Assembly: GCA_006546595.1 (NCBI GenBank)
Contig: VIAD01000004.1
Location: 1 to 64,000 of the forward strand
Origin: Moraxellaceae bacterium AER2_44_116
Lineage (GTDB): Bacteria > Pseudomonadota > Gammaproteobacteria > Pseudomonadales > Moraxellaceae
Reading direction: 5' to 3'
Length of the DNA stretch: 64,000 nucleotides
Shown here: positions 35,340 through 45,076 of the stretch, piece after piece
Layout: each line of letters opens with the position of its first letter
How positions within the stretch are numbered: the first letter of the stretch is position 1
Translations under genes and position numbers: made by a program
Notes under the pieces: model-generated
Seen by the model: the letters and a program-made list of their open reading frames with translations, nothing else
Told to the model about the DNA's origin: nothing
The model's database searches: none

Positions 35340-35480
35340 GCTTCACCGTTCATGGTGATTCTGAGCTTGTCGAAGAATCGAACTGCCCTTCGACCATTCG
35401 ACTAGCTCATGGTTAGGGCGAGCGGTTTTTTATCCGTTTATGCTGAGCCTAACGAAGCACGACAAGCTCAGTGCGAACGG
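35340..35480. repeat. REP-like composite repeat, family C
   Basis: Contains GAGCTTGTCGAAGAATCGAA, CCCTTCGACCATTCGACTAG and the inverse GACAAGCTCAG, i.e. several copies and inversions of the CTGAGCTTGTCG/CGACAAGCTCAG unit common in gammaproteobacterial intergenic repeats. It fills the 318-bp gap between DUF2252 (divergent start) and the PlsC gene end. Confidence 0.65.
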
Positions 35481-35537
35481 AAAATACAAACAAACTTTCA
35501 CATGGGAACTTATTTAAGAAACAACGATTTTTTAATT

Positions 35538-36287
35538 TCAAGTTTGTTTTGCCTCAAACGCCCGCCGAATACTTTCTTCAACCAAAACAGCCACTTCAGC
35601 CGCTGTTTTATCCTGAGGATCAATCGCAGGTAGCACCGTCCAACTGATTTTTTCACCCACCGACATCGGGTATTTACCAAAACGATTCAGCGTCCATGTT
35701 TTATCAATATAAATCGGTACAACTAAAGCACTAGGGGATTTTTTTAATAATAATTTGATCCCTGCGGCGTTAAAGGCTTTCATCTCGCCAGTCACTGAAC
35801 GCGTGCCTTCGGGAAAAATAACGGCAGAGGTATTTGTTTGCTCAATTAACAGCCCCAAACGACCAATCTCCGTCAATGATTGCTTGGCATCATCACGATT
35901 AATCAAAGCTGCGCCACTGTGCCTTAAATTATAAGAAACACTGGGAATACCTTTACTGAGTTCTATTTTGGAGACAAATTTGGGTGAATAATGGCGTAAA
36001 TACCAACTAATACCGACAACATCCAGTTTGTTTTGATGGTTAGCGACAAAAATAATTGGGCGGCTGTGAGGAGTGGGTAACGGCTGAGAAAAACGTACGT
36101 TAATACGTGTTCCCAATAACCACAAAGAATGCAATAAAAAGAAGTTGAGTGCATCAACTGTTCGTTGATGCGCTCGTTGACCAAAACCTTTCAGTGCCAC
36201 AATTTGCAGTACATGAAAGAGATTAAGCAACAATAACCACGCCAAGAAAAAAATAGGTGACAGTAAAAAACCTAAGCACTTCTTCAT
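35538..36287 (-). CDS. 1-acyl-sn-glycerol-3-phosphate acyltransferase (PlsC-like)
   Basis: This is a 249-residue membrane acyltransferase: N-terminal TM (about 5-30), catalytic NHxxxxD as ANHQNKLDVVG, substrate motifs FPEGTRSVTGEMKAF and VVPIYID. It acylates lysophosphatidate or a related acceptor. Third gene of a TetR-RetSat-like-PlsC unit, 58 bp after the oxidoreductase stop, so a specialised lipid role is plausible. Confidence 0.88.
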   Translation of the reverse strand: MKKCLGFLLSPIFFLAWLLLLNLFHVLQIVALKGFGQRAHQRTVDALNFFLLHSLWLLGTRINVRFSQPLPTPHSRPIIFVANHQNKLDVVGISWYLRHYSPKFVSKIELSKGIPSVSYNLRHSGAALINRDDAKQSLTEIGRLGLLIEQTNTSAVIFPEGTRSVTGEMKAFNAAGIKLLLKKSPSALVVPIYIDKTWTLNRFGKYPMSVGEKISWTVLPAIDPQDKTAAEVAVLVEESIRRAFEAKQT

Positions 36288-36345
36288 AAAACATAACGCT
36301 CCGTGTGCAATGGCAAAGAAGCGTTATCTCATTTCTTTGCGCTAA

Positions 36346-37998
36346 TTAACCGACAAATATTTTCTTCGCCAACGGCAAGGCTTTAATACCACCAATGCTC
36401 ACCGCCGTCATTAAACCACCAATCATCGCACCGACGACACCACAAGTCATAATGTCTTGACCTGTTAAATATAAACCTTCAATGTCGGTTTTTGGCCGTA
36501 ACCAAGTTTGTTCAAAGCGTTTAGGATCGTGGTCTAAGCCGTAGATTTCACCTTTCTCGTACCAGCAAAAGAATTGCGTCGAGAGTGGAGTCGATAATTC
36601 GTAATAATCCACTTTACCACGCAAATGCGGCATCTTTTCGTAAAGTTTTTCTAACAAACGCTGTGAAAATGCTTCTTTCAAGGCATCGTAATCATCACCA
36701 CGTTTGCCCCAAGGTTTGTCTGCCCATTTTTCTACCCATTCCCACGGACACGGCGCGACAATTTCTATTGTTGAACGGTCAGGATAACGCGCGCTAAAAC
36801 TCGGGTCTTTTGCCGATGGAAAAGAGATATACACCATCGGAATATCGGTTTTAGCATCCGCTAAAAAGGTTTTAATCGACTGTTCGTAATTCTCGTTTGG
36901 GTAAATCCAAAAATTGGTTTTTGGCAGTTTTAGGCTTTCGGAAGTTTCTTTAATGCCAATGTACAAACACAAACTCGCCATCGACGGTTTAACTTGCTTC
37001 ATCTTTTGCGTATAGCCCGTTTTTTGCACAATATCACTCGGCAATAAACGATTAAAGGTATTAAATACACCTGCATTACTGATAACAATCGGTGAGCGAA
37101 TATCTGTGCCGTCTTTCATCCGTACACCAACGGCTTTACCCTGCTCTAAGAGGATTTTTTCCACTGCGGCATAAGTAAAGACTTCACCACCCGTTTTCTG
37201 AATTTGTGGGATGATGGTTTCAGCCATTTGTGACGCGCCACCAATCGGATAATAGCCGCCATAAATATAATGCTTGGCAATCAAGGCATGAATCAAAAAG
37301 CTCGATTCGGCAGGCATCATACCGTTATCGCCCCATTGCCCTGTTAAATAAGCAATCAAGGTTTGGTTAGATGTCAGTTGCTCTAAAACTTGGCGTGTCG
37401 TTTGATTAAAATAACTCGGTTGTACGCGGTCACGGACTAATTTAGACAGTTTGGCGATTGGTTTTGGCAACATACGCTCAATGGTAAATAACTGCATCGC
37501 GTCGGCAACTTTGCCTAAACGGACGATATATTCGTCAATTGCAGCCTGTTCTTGCGGAAAACGTTTAACCAAATTATTGCGGAAATTATCTCGCCCTGCC
37601 ACTAAATCAAAATGATCGTCGCCTAAGTGAATACGGTCATAACAGGGATCCATAGCCTGCCATTGCAACTGATCGCCACTAATAAAATCAAATAAGCGTC
37701 GTGCTAAGGTTGTTTTAACGCCAACATCACCAATGTAATGCACACCCACATCCCACTCATAACCATTTCGGCTATAACTATGGGTAAATCCGCCTGCGGT
37801 GTAATGCTGTTCCAACACCAACACTTTATAACCCAAGCTCGACAAACAAGCCGCTGCCGTTAAGCCGCCAATGCCCGAACCAATGATAATGGCATCATAA
37901 TCGCCATTTAAACGATTGGCGCGATAACGCTTACCAATACGAATGGTGCTGGGGGCTAGACCTGATTTACTGGATTTTTCGACAATTTGTTCAGTCAT
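36346..37998 (-). CDS. FAD-dependent retinol saturase/phytoene desaturase-like oxidoreductase
   Basis: This is a 550-residue FAD protein. DYDAIIIGSGIGGLTAAACLSSLG is the dinucleotide-binding fold, followed by VLEQHYTAGGFTHSYSRNGYEWDVGVHYIG, typical of the all-trans-retinol 13,14-reductase/CrtI superfamily. The C-terminal GLYLTGQDIMTCGVVGAMIGGLM closes the FAD domain. Bacterial members often act on unsaturated fatty-acid or carotenoid chains; the substrate here is unknown. The start overlaps the TetR gene stop by four bases. Confidence 0.85.
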   Translation of the reverse strand: MTEQIVEKSSKSGLAPSTIRIGKRYRANRLNGDYDAIIIGSGIGGLTAAACLSSLGYKVLVLEQHYTAGGFTHSYSRNGYEWDVGVHYIGDVGVKTTLARRLFDFISGDQLQWQAMDPCYDRIHLGDDHFDLVAGRDNFRNNLVKRFPQEQAAIDEYIVRLGKVADAMQLFTIERMLPKPIAKLSKLVRDRVQPSYFNQTTRQVLEQLTSNQTLIAYLTGQWGDNGMMPAESSFLIHALIAKHYIYGGYYPIGGASQMAETIIPQIQKTGGEVFTYAAVEKILLEQGKAVGVRMKDGTDIRSPIVISNAGVFNTFNRLLPSDIVQKTGYTQKMKQVKPSMASLCLYIGIKETSESLKLPKTNFWIYPNENYEQSIKTFLADAKTDIPMVYISFPSAKDPSFSARYPDRSTIEIVAPCPWEWVEKWADKPWGKRGDDYDALKEAFSQRLLEKLYEKMPHLRGKVDYYELSTPLSTQFFCWYEKGEIYGLDHDPKRFEQTWLRPKTDIEGLYLTGQDIMTCGVVGAMIGGLMTAVSIGGIKALPLAKKIFVG

Positions 37999-38648
37999 GA
38001 CGAGGTACTCATGGAGAGGTGTTGATGTTCGGGTAGTAATAAACCGTTGGCTAATAGACGGGTTACCATTTGTGCTAAAAGGTCTAAATTTTCATCAGAA
38101 GGATATTTCACTAAACCATCAATACTCAGCATGGATAAACCATGTACTAACGACCACGCGGTAGTCGTCAGCAAATCGACGGGTAAAGGTTTAAACAATT
38201 TTTCGTCCAAACCACGCTGCATATTGTTACGGAGCATGGCAAAAGAAGCGGCAGACGTTTGATATAAATCAGGAAAACGCTCACGCTCAACCATGCGTTG
38301 ACCAAACATCAAACGATAATGCGCGGGATGATGAATAGCATAATCAATATAGCCCATGCCAATTCGTTGTAACGCGGTCATGGCATCGGTTGGCTCTGAG
38401 CCTAGATACTTGTGCATATTGTGCGTCAAGCCACTAAAACCATCACAGGCGATGGCCGCCAATAACGCTAATTTGTCTTCAAAATGACGATATACCGCAG
38501 TTGGCGACACTCCGACATCTGCCGCTAATGCCCGCAAACTTAACTTGGCGACACCATCGGCTTGTAGGCGATGAATCGCGGCGGTAATCAGTGCTTCGCG
38601 TAAGCTACCGTGATGATAATTGGGTTTAATTAGAGCGTCTGTGGTCAC
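37995..38648 (-). CDS. TetR family transcriptional regulator
   Basis: This is a 217-residue regulator with an N-terminal TetR HTH (HHGSLREALITAAIHRL, LSLRALAADVGVSPTAVYRHFEDKLALLAAIA) and a helical ligand domain of the TetR_C_33/WHG type. It is the first gene of an operon with the RetSat-like oxidoreductase and PlsC, so it probably autoregulates these in response to a lipid-like ligand. Confidence 0.92.
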   Translation of the reverse strand: MTTDALIKPNYHHGSLREALITAAIHRLQADGVAKLSLRALAADVGVSPTAVYRHFEDKLALLAAIACDGFSGLTHNMHKYLGSEPTDAMTALQRIGMGYIDYAIHHPAHYRLMFGQRMVERERFPDLYQTSAASFAMLRNNMQRGLDEKLFKPLPVDLLTTTAWSLVHGLSMLSIDGLVKYPSDENLDLLAQMVTRLLANGLLLPEHQHLSMSTSS

Positions 38649-38800
38649 GTTAAATCCTAAAACTCAGATGATTTTTATCTTATTTGAGCAGTTTATCGCC
38701 AAATGTTAACACCGTCAACATAAATTCAGAAATCTCCCATCCCATATCTTTTAAAGAGGGGGACTTCACCTTAATGCGGGTCAGTTAAGCGATTATATTT

Positions 38801-38852
38801 GACTTCGACTCCGCTCAGTCAACGCAAAAAGCTCCCTGAGCGGAGTCGAAGA
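38801..38852. repeat. REP-like palindrome, family B
   Basis: GACTTCGACTCCGCTCAG facing CTGAGCGGAGTCGAAGAG. It immediately precedes the stop codon region of the LON-domain gene (minus strand), so would lie in its 3' end. Confidence 0.85.
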
Positions 38853-38861
38853 GGCGGGTTT

Positions 38862-39422
38862 CTATTCAGCCATAAAGTCAAAAGGATGCTGCATCAACCA
38901 ATCTTTAACAGACTGCAAACGCTGTTGTGGATTATTTTCTTCTAAGAGTTGCTGTTGTTGATCTAATGTTAATGGCAATGCCTCCGCCAAACGCCACGCC
39001 AAAGAACCCGCCTCGATCAAGACATCACCACACTCAGCAAATGACTCCGCAATCGACTGCAAACTGTGTGGAATAGCGACAAATGGGTCAGGTGCTAACC
39101 ACTCTATCGTCGCACGCGCTAAACCATCTTCTTCAACATGAATGGTTAAAATCTTAAACCGTCGCTCACCAACCGCTATGGCCGCCAAACTGCCGTCAAC
39201 CAAAGCCACTTGCTGAACAACATAAGCCGCACAACCAATATCATAAGGAAATGCAGGCTCACCCACTTCTTTGCCATAACGAATCCGTACAATACCAAAG
39301 GGCTGAGATTTACCGCACTCGTCCAAGAGCCGCCGATAACGTAATTCAAAGACCCGTAGTGGCAATTCGCCTTGCGGATATAAGACGCTATTGAGTGGAA
39401 ACAATGGCAAGGTATGAGTCAT
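38862..39422 (-). CDS. LON substrate-binding domain protein
   Basis: This is a 186-residue stand-alone N-terminal LON domain (LPLFPLNSVLYPQGELPLRVFELRYRRLLDEC, FGIVRIRYGKEVGEPA, CAAYVVQQ, VGERRFKI). No AAA or protease domain follows. Such small proteins are common in proteobacteria; they may bind substrates or ligands, function unknown. Preceded by about 240 bp without other genes. Confidence 0.88.
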   Translation of the reverse strand: MTHTLPLFPLNSVLYPQGELPLRVFELRYRRLLDECGKSQPFGIVRIRYGKEVGEPAFPYDIGCAAYVVQQVALVDGSLAAIAVGERRFKILTIHVEEDGLARATIEWLAPDPFVAIPHSLQSIAESFAECGDVLIEAGSLAWRLAEALPLTLDQQQQLLEENNPQQRLQSVKDWLMQHPFDFMAE

Positions 39423-39663
39423 TCCCCATGTCCAATATTGATTTACTGATAGATAACAGACTTGATATCTCAGTGTAGCATTTACACGCTCATCACTGCG
39501 TTGAGCTGTAAACCCTAAGCTTCGTTATTGTTTAGCCTAGTTGAAAATCAGAAAAATGGCAGTCAAAACCGACCTTATCGGAAAAAAATTGACTTAGACT
39601 GTAGATTGTTTCACTAACACTCAGAACGCGTTATAGTCGGGGACATCGAGTAGAGGATTGTCT

Positions 39664-41001
39664 ATGCCCCTGAGTCGCCGATTATTACAACCATTATTAT
39701 CTCGTGCGCTGATTCATCCCCGTTTACATTCGCTCTTGCAAGCACGTTATGAATGGCTACGCCGCCTACAACGACGGCCACATCAAATTGTTGTCTGGTT
39801 GCGACTCAACGATCCCTATAGCTATTTATTGATTCAAGCCTTACCACGTTTTTTAGCACATTTTTCCGTTCAACTGATTTTCAAAATTTTACCTTATCAA
39901 GAACCCAACCATACCTTTACCCATAATGTCCGCGATGCGTGGTATTTAGCGCAATTTCATCAATTGCACTTTCATGACTTTCAATCACCTTCGGAAGATA
40001 ACTGTTTTAAAGCCAGTCAACTGTTGCTAGCGAATCGCCACTTACCTATTGCTGACTTTCTGACTCTCGCCAAACAGGTGTTTAATTGTTTGTGGGAGCA
40101 TCAAACACAAAAGTTATCAACATTAACGTTACGTTTTAAGCTCTTAGCTCAAACCACTACCGAAAAAAAAATGCTCGCCGCCGAAAAAGAATTTGACCAT
40201 CAAAACCAACAGAAAGCAGCGCAGTTATATTATCAAGGTGAGTGGTATTGGTGTTTGGATGATCTCAGTGACTTAGGAGACCGCCTAAGCACTATTGGTC
40301 TGAATCAACTGCCACATCAATTTCAACTGAATAGCGATAGTATTTACCAAGATAACGATTACTTAATCAATGACTGGGAGCAATTGGCAACGATTCGCGC
40401 ACAAAAATACACCCTTGATTATTATTTTAGTTTTGATGATCCCCTTTCGTATATTTATTTACCGCCTGTCATTGCATTAGCAGAGCATTATCAATTAAAA
40501 CTGCATCTTAAACCGATTTTACTGCATCAAGATAATACCTCTCTCTCGTTAGAATGGCATACTCAGCTCAACCGTTATGTACGCTTAGCCGAAAAATATC
40601 GGCTACCTTTTGGGGAGATTTGCTTGCCTAATGAGCAGGGGTTGCACGCGTGTTTTGCCTTGGTAGATTATGCCCAACAACAGGATATTGCTGATAAGAT
40701 TACGTTAGCGTTATTAACAGCCATTTGGGCTGAAGGGCTAGATGTTGGACATACGGCTCATCTGAAAAAAATTTTGGCGCAATGTGAGTGTGAAATCCCT
40801 GCATTGAAAAAACATCTAAAGTCAGAGGAATGGCTGCCGCAAATTGAACAATACACAGTAGAATGGTCAGCTTTAGAGGTTTCTGAATTACCCAGCTTTT
40901 ATTTACAAGGACATCGACGAGTTGTTTTTTCGGGAGCTCACCGTTTATGGGCGATTGAAATGGCGCTTGTTGATAATATGAAACTTATAGGAACTATTTA
41001 G
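39664..41001 (+). CDS. Tandem DsbA-like thioredoxin-fold protein (HCCA isomerase-like)
   Basis: This is a protein of about 445 residues made of two similar halves. Half 1 has HQIVVWLRLNDPYSYLLIQAL (about 40-60) and half 2 YTLDYYFSFDDPLSYIYLPP (about 255-275), each followed by HF/HYxxxLxxKxxL. This is the start of 2-hydroxychromene-2-carboxylate-isomerase-type DsbA folds. Neither half has a CxxC, so disulfide oxidoreductase activity is unlikely. Near the C terminus it has SFYLQGHRRVVFSGAHRLW, typical for this superfamily. It ends eight bases before a hybrid sensor kinase, suggesting co-transcription. Start ATG 39664 with AGAGG eight to ten bases upstream. Confidence 0.7.
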   Translation: MPLSRRLLQPLLSRALIHPRLHSLLQARYEWLRRLQRRPHQIVVWLRLNDPYSYLLIQALPRFLAHFSVQLIFKILPYQEPNHTFTHNVRDAWYLAQFHQLHFHDFQSPSEDNCFKASQLLLANRHLPIADFLTLAKQVFNCLWEHQTQKLSTLTLRFKLLAQTTTEKKMLAAEKEFDHQNQQKAAQLYYQGEWYWCLDDLSDLGDRLSTIGLNQLPHQFQLNSDSIYQDNDYLINDWEQLATIRAQKYTLDYYFSFDDPLSYIYLPPVIALAEHYQLKLHLKPILLHQDNTSLSLEWHTQLNRYVRLAEKYRLPFGEICLPNEQGLHACFALVDYAQQQDIADKITLALLTAIWAEGLDVGHTAHLKKILAQCECEIPALKKHLKSEEWLPQIEQYTVEWSALEVSELPSFYLQGHRRVVFSGAHRLWAIEMALVDNMKLIGTI

Positions 41002-41009
41002 GCTTATTT

Positions 41010-43787
41010 ATGTCGGCCAGTCATTCTAAAATAACAGGACTCAGTGCATTACTACCGCGCAGTTTTAGCAAACAACTGGGCTTTTTATCGGCTGTATCTT
41101 TACTACTGGCGTTAGTATTATTTGCCGTCACTATTTATAATCAACAACGTGAAATCAACGAAAAAAGTGCAATCAATCAAGGTTCATTAGTCATTCGTAA
41201 TTTAAGCACTATTGTTGAACAAGATGTACTCATTGCCAATAAAAAATCCATTCGCACCTTATTGTTAAATACGGCTATTTTTACTGAAATTCGAGATTTA
41301 ATTATTACTGATAATATCGGTAAAGTATTGGTTCATGTTGCCCATGAGCACCAAGAAGACCCTGTAGAAAAAATCAATGACTCAACGATTAAAACCCCAA
41401 AAACAAAAGACCTTTATTACGCCATTAATAAAGACGACAGCACCATTTACTTTTGGCAACCGATTGGTGATTACGGTTGGGCTTATATGCTCTATGACTA
41501 TTCAGCCCAATCCAATGGTTATTTAGAAATTCTCAAAAAAGCATTAATTACAGCGGTATTTATTTCTCTCATTACAGGTATTGGATTTTTCTACTTATTA
41601 CGAATTCCAATCAAAGACTTAAATAAGTTAATTGACTTTGCTAAATCATTGGATGTTTATAAAGGTGTCAAAGAAATACATATTAACTCGCATATTGATG
41701 AAATTAAAGATTTGAATCTTGCTCTTAATCAATCGGCGCAGCGTTTATTTGAACAAAGTCAAAAACTCATTCGCTCCGAATCTCGCTATAGCCATGTGAT
41801 TAATAATGTTCACGAAGTCATTTTTCAAACCGACACCCAAAGTAACTTCACATTTCTAAATCCTGCTTGGCACGATGTGACGGGTTTCCCTATCGAAACC
41901 ATGCAAAAAAAATCAATGATTGATTTTATTTATCCTGAGCAACAAAAAGGCATATTTCACCTCTTACAACAGTTATTTAATGGTGCAACCGATCAAGTGC
42001 GTTGTGATACACAAATATTGACGGCTTCACATGAGCATCGTTGGATTCATTTGTGGATTAGTTTAATTTACGATGAAAATGGGGCGATTTGTGGCACAAC
42101 AGGCACGATTAACGACATTACGACACGCAAACAAACCGAAGGGGCATTAATTGCCGCCAAAGAAGCGGCTGAATTAGCGACACGCGCCAAAAGTGAATTT
42201 TTGGCTACCATGAGCCACGAAATTCGTACTCCGATGAATGGCATTTTGGGCATGGCACAATTACTGCTCGAAACGCCGTTAAATCAAGAACAGCAAGAAT
42301 ACTCACGCATTTTGTATCATTCAGGCCAAGCCTTATTAACCATTATTAATGACATTCTCGACTTCTCTAAAATTGAAGCGGGTAAATTAACGATGGAGCA
42401 GATCCCCTTTGATCTACAAAAACTGTGTGAAGAAGTCTGTGATTTACTGTTGTCTCAAGCCAGTAACAAAGACCTCGAATTGGTCTTATCGTATAGCCCT
42501 AGCTGTCCTCGAACATTAATTGGTGACCCCAATCGTATTCGTCAAATTCTATTAAATTTATTGGGCAACTCGATTAAATTCACCAGCAAAGGTTATGTCG
42601 CCTTAAAAATTTCAGCCGATGTGGTAACCCCTGCTGATTTAGAACTGAACATTGAAATTATTGATACAGGCATTGGTATTCCTTTAGAAAAGCAAAGCAG
42701 TCTGTTCCAATTATTCTCTCAAGCAGACGCATCAACAACACGCCGTTTTGGTGGGACAGGCTTAGGTTTGGCAATCTGTAAAGGCTTGTCGGAATTAATG
42801 GGCGGTCATATTTCGTTGACGAGTGCGCCCAGTCAAGGCTCTACCTTTAAGGTGCATATCTGTCTCAAACGTCAACATGCTGTTGAGCGTTCTTTGCCGC
42901 AATATCCTGAGCTACATTTCATACCCATTCTTGTCATCGACAGGCTAGCGATTAACCGCACGCATATTGGTGAATGTTTGCAGCGTTATGGCATGCGTGT
43001 CGAAACAGCAGCCTCGGCGGAAGAAGGCTTAGTAAAACTTAAATTAATGAGTCATCTGTCACCGCGAACGCCTTTTATTTTGATTGATGGTCAATTAGCT
43101 AAATCCAGTGAAGGCATTTCGTTTGCCCACTCCATTCGCCAAAATCCGCAACTGGCCAATAGCCATTTAATTTTGATGAGTCAAACGTCTTTACGCAGCT
43201 TAAATCCTGCACTCTATAACGCCTTTAACGGCTTTATTGCTAAACCGATTCGCTTTTACGCGCTTATCAACGAAATTGCTGCAATTCATTTAGGCAAAAA
43301 GACGTTTTTACAAAGTAAAGAAGCATTAGACCAAGAAGCAGCAACGGTCAATGCGCCAACGCCTGCCGCCTCTGCTAGTACCAACAAATACAGCAAAATG
43401 CACGTATTGCTGGCCGAAGATAATATCGTTAATCAAAAAGTAGCCGTTAAAATGCTTGAAAAATCAGGCGCGCAAGTTGAGATTGCTCAAAATGGTAAAG
43501 AAGCCTTAAAACTCATTGAAGCAAAAGTCTATGATATGATTTTTATGGATTGCCAAATGCCCGAAATGGATGGTTTTGATGCCACTAAAGCCATTCGTCT
43601 GTTTGAACAGAGTCATGACCGCCTCCGCTGTCCAATCATTGCCCTCACAGCTAATGCTCAAGAAGGCGATCGTGAAGAATGTTTGGCCGCAGGGATGACC
43701 GACTTTTTGGCCAAGCCTCTCAAGCAAGATGCGTTACGGGAAATGCTGAAAAAATTTCAAGCGCACGCTAACGAAACGTTGCTTTAG
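41010..43787 (+). CDS. Hybrid sensor histidine kinase with two receiver domains
   Basis: This is a 925-residue inner-membrane kinase: TM1 (about 22-44), periplasmic sensor (about 45-175), TM2 (about 178-198), PAS (about 255-375), HisKA with phospho-His in FLATMSHEIRTPMNGILGM, HATPase with NLLGNSIKFT, DTGIGI and GGTGLGLAI, receiver 1 (about 635-760) and receiver 2 (about 790-915, VLLAEDNIVNQK, MDCQMPEMDGFDA, KPLKQ). Receiver 1 is divergent (VIDRLAINR, LIDGQLAKS) and lacks one of the paired acidic residues, so it may be a pseudo-receiver. No HPt domain is fused. BarA-like layout; the partner is not in the window. Confidence 0.9.
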   Translation: MSASHSKITGLSALLPRSFSKQLGFLSAVSLLLALVLFAVTIYNQQREINEKSAINQGSLVIRNLSTIVEQDVLIANKKSIRTLLLNTAIFTEIRDLIITDNIGKVLVHVAHEHQEDPVEKINDSTIKTPKTKDLYYAINKDDSTIYFWQPIGDYGWAYMLYDYSAQSNGYLEILKKALITAVFISLITGIGFFYLLRIPIKDLNKLIDFAKSLDVYKGVKEIHINSHIDEIKDLNLALNQSAQRLFEQSQKLIRSESRYSHVINNVHEVIFQTDTQSNFTFLNPAWHDVTGFPIETMQKKSMIDFIYPEQQKGIFHLLQQLFNGATDQVRCDTQILTASHEHRWIHLWISLIYDENGAICGTTGTINDITTRKQTEGALIAAKEAAELATRAKSEFLATMSHEIRTPMNGILGMAQLLLETPLNQEQQEYSRILYHSGQALLTIINDILDFSKIEAGKLTMEQIPFDLQKLCEEVCDLLLSQASNKDLELVLSYSPSCPRTLIGDPNRIRQILLNLLGNSIKFTSKGYVALKISADVVTPADLELNIEIIDTGIGIPLEKQSSLFQLFSQADASTTRRFGGTGLGLAICKGLSELMGGHISLTSAPSQGSTFKVHICLKRQHAVERSLPQYPELHFIPILVIDRLAINRTHIGECLQRYGMRVETAASAEEGLVKLKLMSHLSPRTPFILIDGQLAKSSEGISFAHSIRQNPQLANSHLILMSQTSLRSLNPALYNAFNGFIAKPIRFYALINEIAAIHLGKKTFLQSKEALDQEAATVNAPTPAASASTNKYSKMHVLLAEDNIVNQKVAVKMLEKSGAQVEIAQNGKEALKLIEAKVYDMIFMDCQMPEMDGFDATKAIRLFEQSHDRLRCPIIALTANAQEGDREECLAAGMTDFLAKPLKQDALREMLKKFQAHANETLL

Positions 43788-44223
43788 CAACGGCATAACA
43801 ATCATCAATGTGTTGATAGACAATACGGCGCAAGACAAAATAACCCAAGCTTGCCGCAACAATTTGGCCACCAAAAGGAATAAACTTAGCCACTTGCTTA
43901 GAAATAATTTTTGTCGCCATGCCTTGTACACTTTGACGAACAATCGTCCTTGTCACGACTAAACCTAAAAACTGCGAACCACGACGAGCAATTTCTGTCC
44001 ACGCCAGTTTTTTTGTTTCTGGGTCAAAGGCTTCTATTTGCTCAGGTGCTAAACCAAAACGCTGACTGATTTCAGGAATTAACACTGTCAGCATACTGGC
44101 ATCCACCATCACATCCAAAAACGGGACAGGCACGACCGCCACCCCTGCTGACACTAATGCCCGCTTACGCGCTAAAGTTCGGCATTGCTCACGAATAATA
44201 TCGACTTCACTGTGACGAGACAT
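43768..44223 (-). CDS. Small DUF697/EcsC-like membrane-associated protein
   Basis: This is a 151-residue protein with hydrophobic glycine-rich helices (ALVSAGVAVVPVPFLDVMVDASMLTVLIPEIS, and AKFIPFGGQIVAASLGYFVLRRIV). The pattern resembles the C-terminal membrane part of DUF697 GTPase-associated proteins. Function unknown. The stop overlaps the 3' end of the kinase gene by about 20 bp on the opposite strand. Confidence 0.7.
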   Translation of the reverse strand: MSRHSEVDIIREQCRTLARKRALVSAGVAVVPVPFLDVMVDASMLTVLIPEISQRFGLAPEQIEAFDPETKKLAWTEIARRGSQFLGLVVTRTIVRQSVQGMATKIISKQVAKFIPFGGQIVAASLGYFVLRRIVYQHIDDCYAVAKATFR

Positions 44224-44252
44224 AATTTTTCTCTTAATTTTTTATTCAGAAT

Positions 44253-44912
44253 TTAAGGCATTCCACGCACAAGACGGACAGCAAAATTCTGAAATTTGAG
44301 ATGGTCATCTGCTTTGCCATAATCAAAATAAAATAGCCACGCATATTTATGATCTTGCTGACTGGTTGTCGAAGACCAATACCACGTATTGCTTGGCAGT
44401 AACGAAAAATATTGCGTATTGATTCGTTGTGTTTGCTCTGTTGCCGTTGCATTGGCTGGGCTTAACAAGGTTGCCAATTGTGCTTTTGTTGGCAACTGCC
44501 AATCGCTAAAACCACAGATTCCTCCCTGTTGATTGACCGTTTGGACATACAGTGCAGTATTACATTGCGCCAATGTTTGGCCACAGGTACTCGCTTGCAC
44601 AATCTCTGAAACCACATGATGACGATCTTGATAGCCTAGCTCGCCACCATTATTACTGACATTTGTGTCATACCATGTATATGTCCAGTCTTTATCACGT
44701 AAGCCGTGGTCGCTGGTTTTTTCTTCCCAAATGAATCCTGTCTTATTATCTTTCACACAATCCCATGTCGAAGCAAACATCGGTAATGGTTTACCCTGAC
44801 TGTCAAGCTTAGTAAATGCCGTTTCTGCCCATGCCGATAGACTACTCAGCGTTGAAGCCAGTAGTAGCGCGTGGGTTAAGATATTGATTTTTTTGCCCCG
44901 ACTGACCATCAC
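44253..44912 (-). CDS. Lcl/DUF1566 domain secreted protein
   Basis: This is a 219-residue protein with a signal peptide (ILTHALLLASTLSSLSAWA) and a DUF1566 domain: DCVKDNKTGFIWEEKT, YTWYDTN, GFSDWQLPTKAQLATLL, YWSSTTSQQDHKYAWLFYFDYG and FAVRLVRG at the C terminus. These domains are found on secreted or surface proteins, sometimes in legionella collagen-like adhesins; role here unknown. Confidence 0.85.
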   Translation of the reverse strand: MMVSRGKKINILTHALLLASTLSSLSAWAETAFTKLDSQGKPLPMFASTWDCVKDNKTGFIWEEKTSDHGLRDKDWTYTWYDTNVSNNGGELGYQDRHHVVSEIVQASTCGQTLAQCNTALYVQTVNQQGGICGFSDWQLPTKAQLATLLSPANATATEQTQRINTQYFSLLPSNTWYWSSTTSQQDHKYAWLFYFDYGKADDHLKFQNFAVRLVRGMP

Positions 44913-45024
44913 ATTCTCCCAAAGAGCGCATTACACGCACTAAAAAATAACACAAAGCGTTATTGACTGCCGCCAATTTTTTATTAGTTTCAGCGAAAGA
45001 ATTCTTCACAAGAAAAAACGTTAT

Positions 45025-45037
45025 GTTATATTGTAAC
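45025..45037 (+). promoter_or_regulatory. Putative Zur box
   Basis: GTTATATTGTAAC (within ATGTTATATTGTAACTAA) matches the core of the proteobacterial Zur palindrome GTTAYANTRTAAC. It lies 40 bp upstream of the outer-membrane protein start at 45077, the first gene of a zinc-uptake cluster. Predicts derepression under zinc starvation. Confidence 0.75.
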
Positions 45038-45076
45038 TAAAATAAGCTTATTTCAGCAGCAACAGGAACTCCTATC

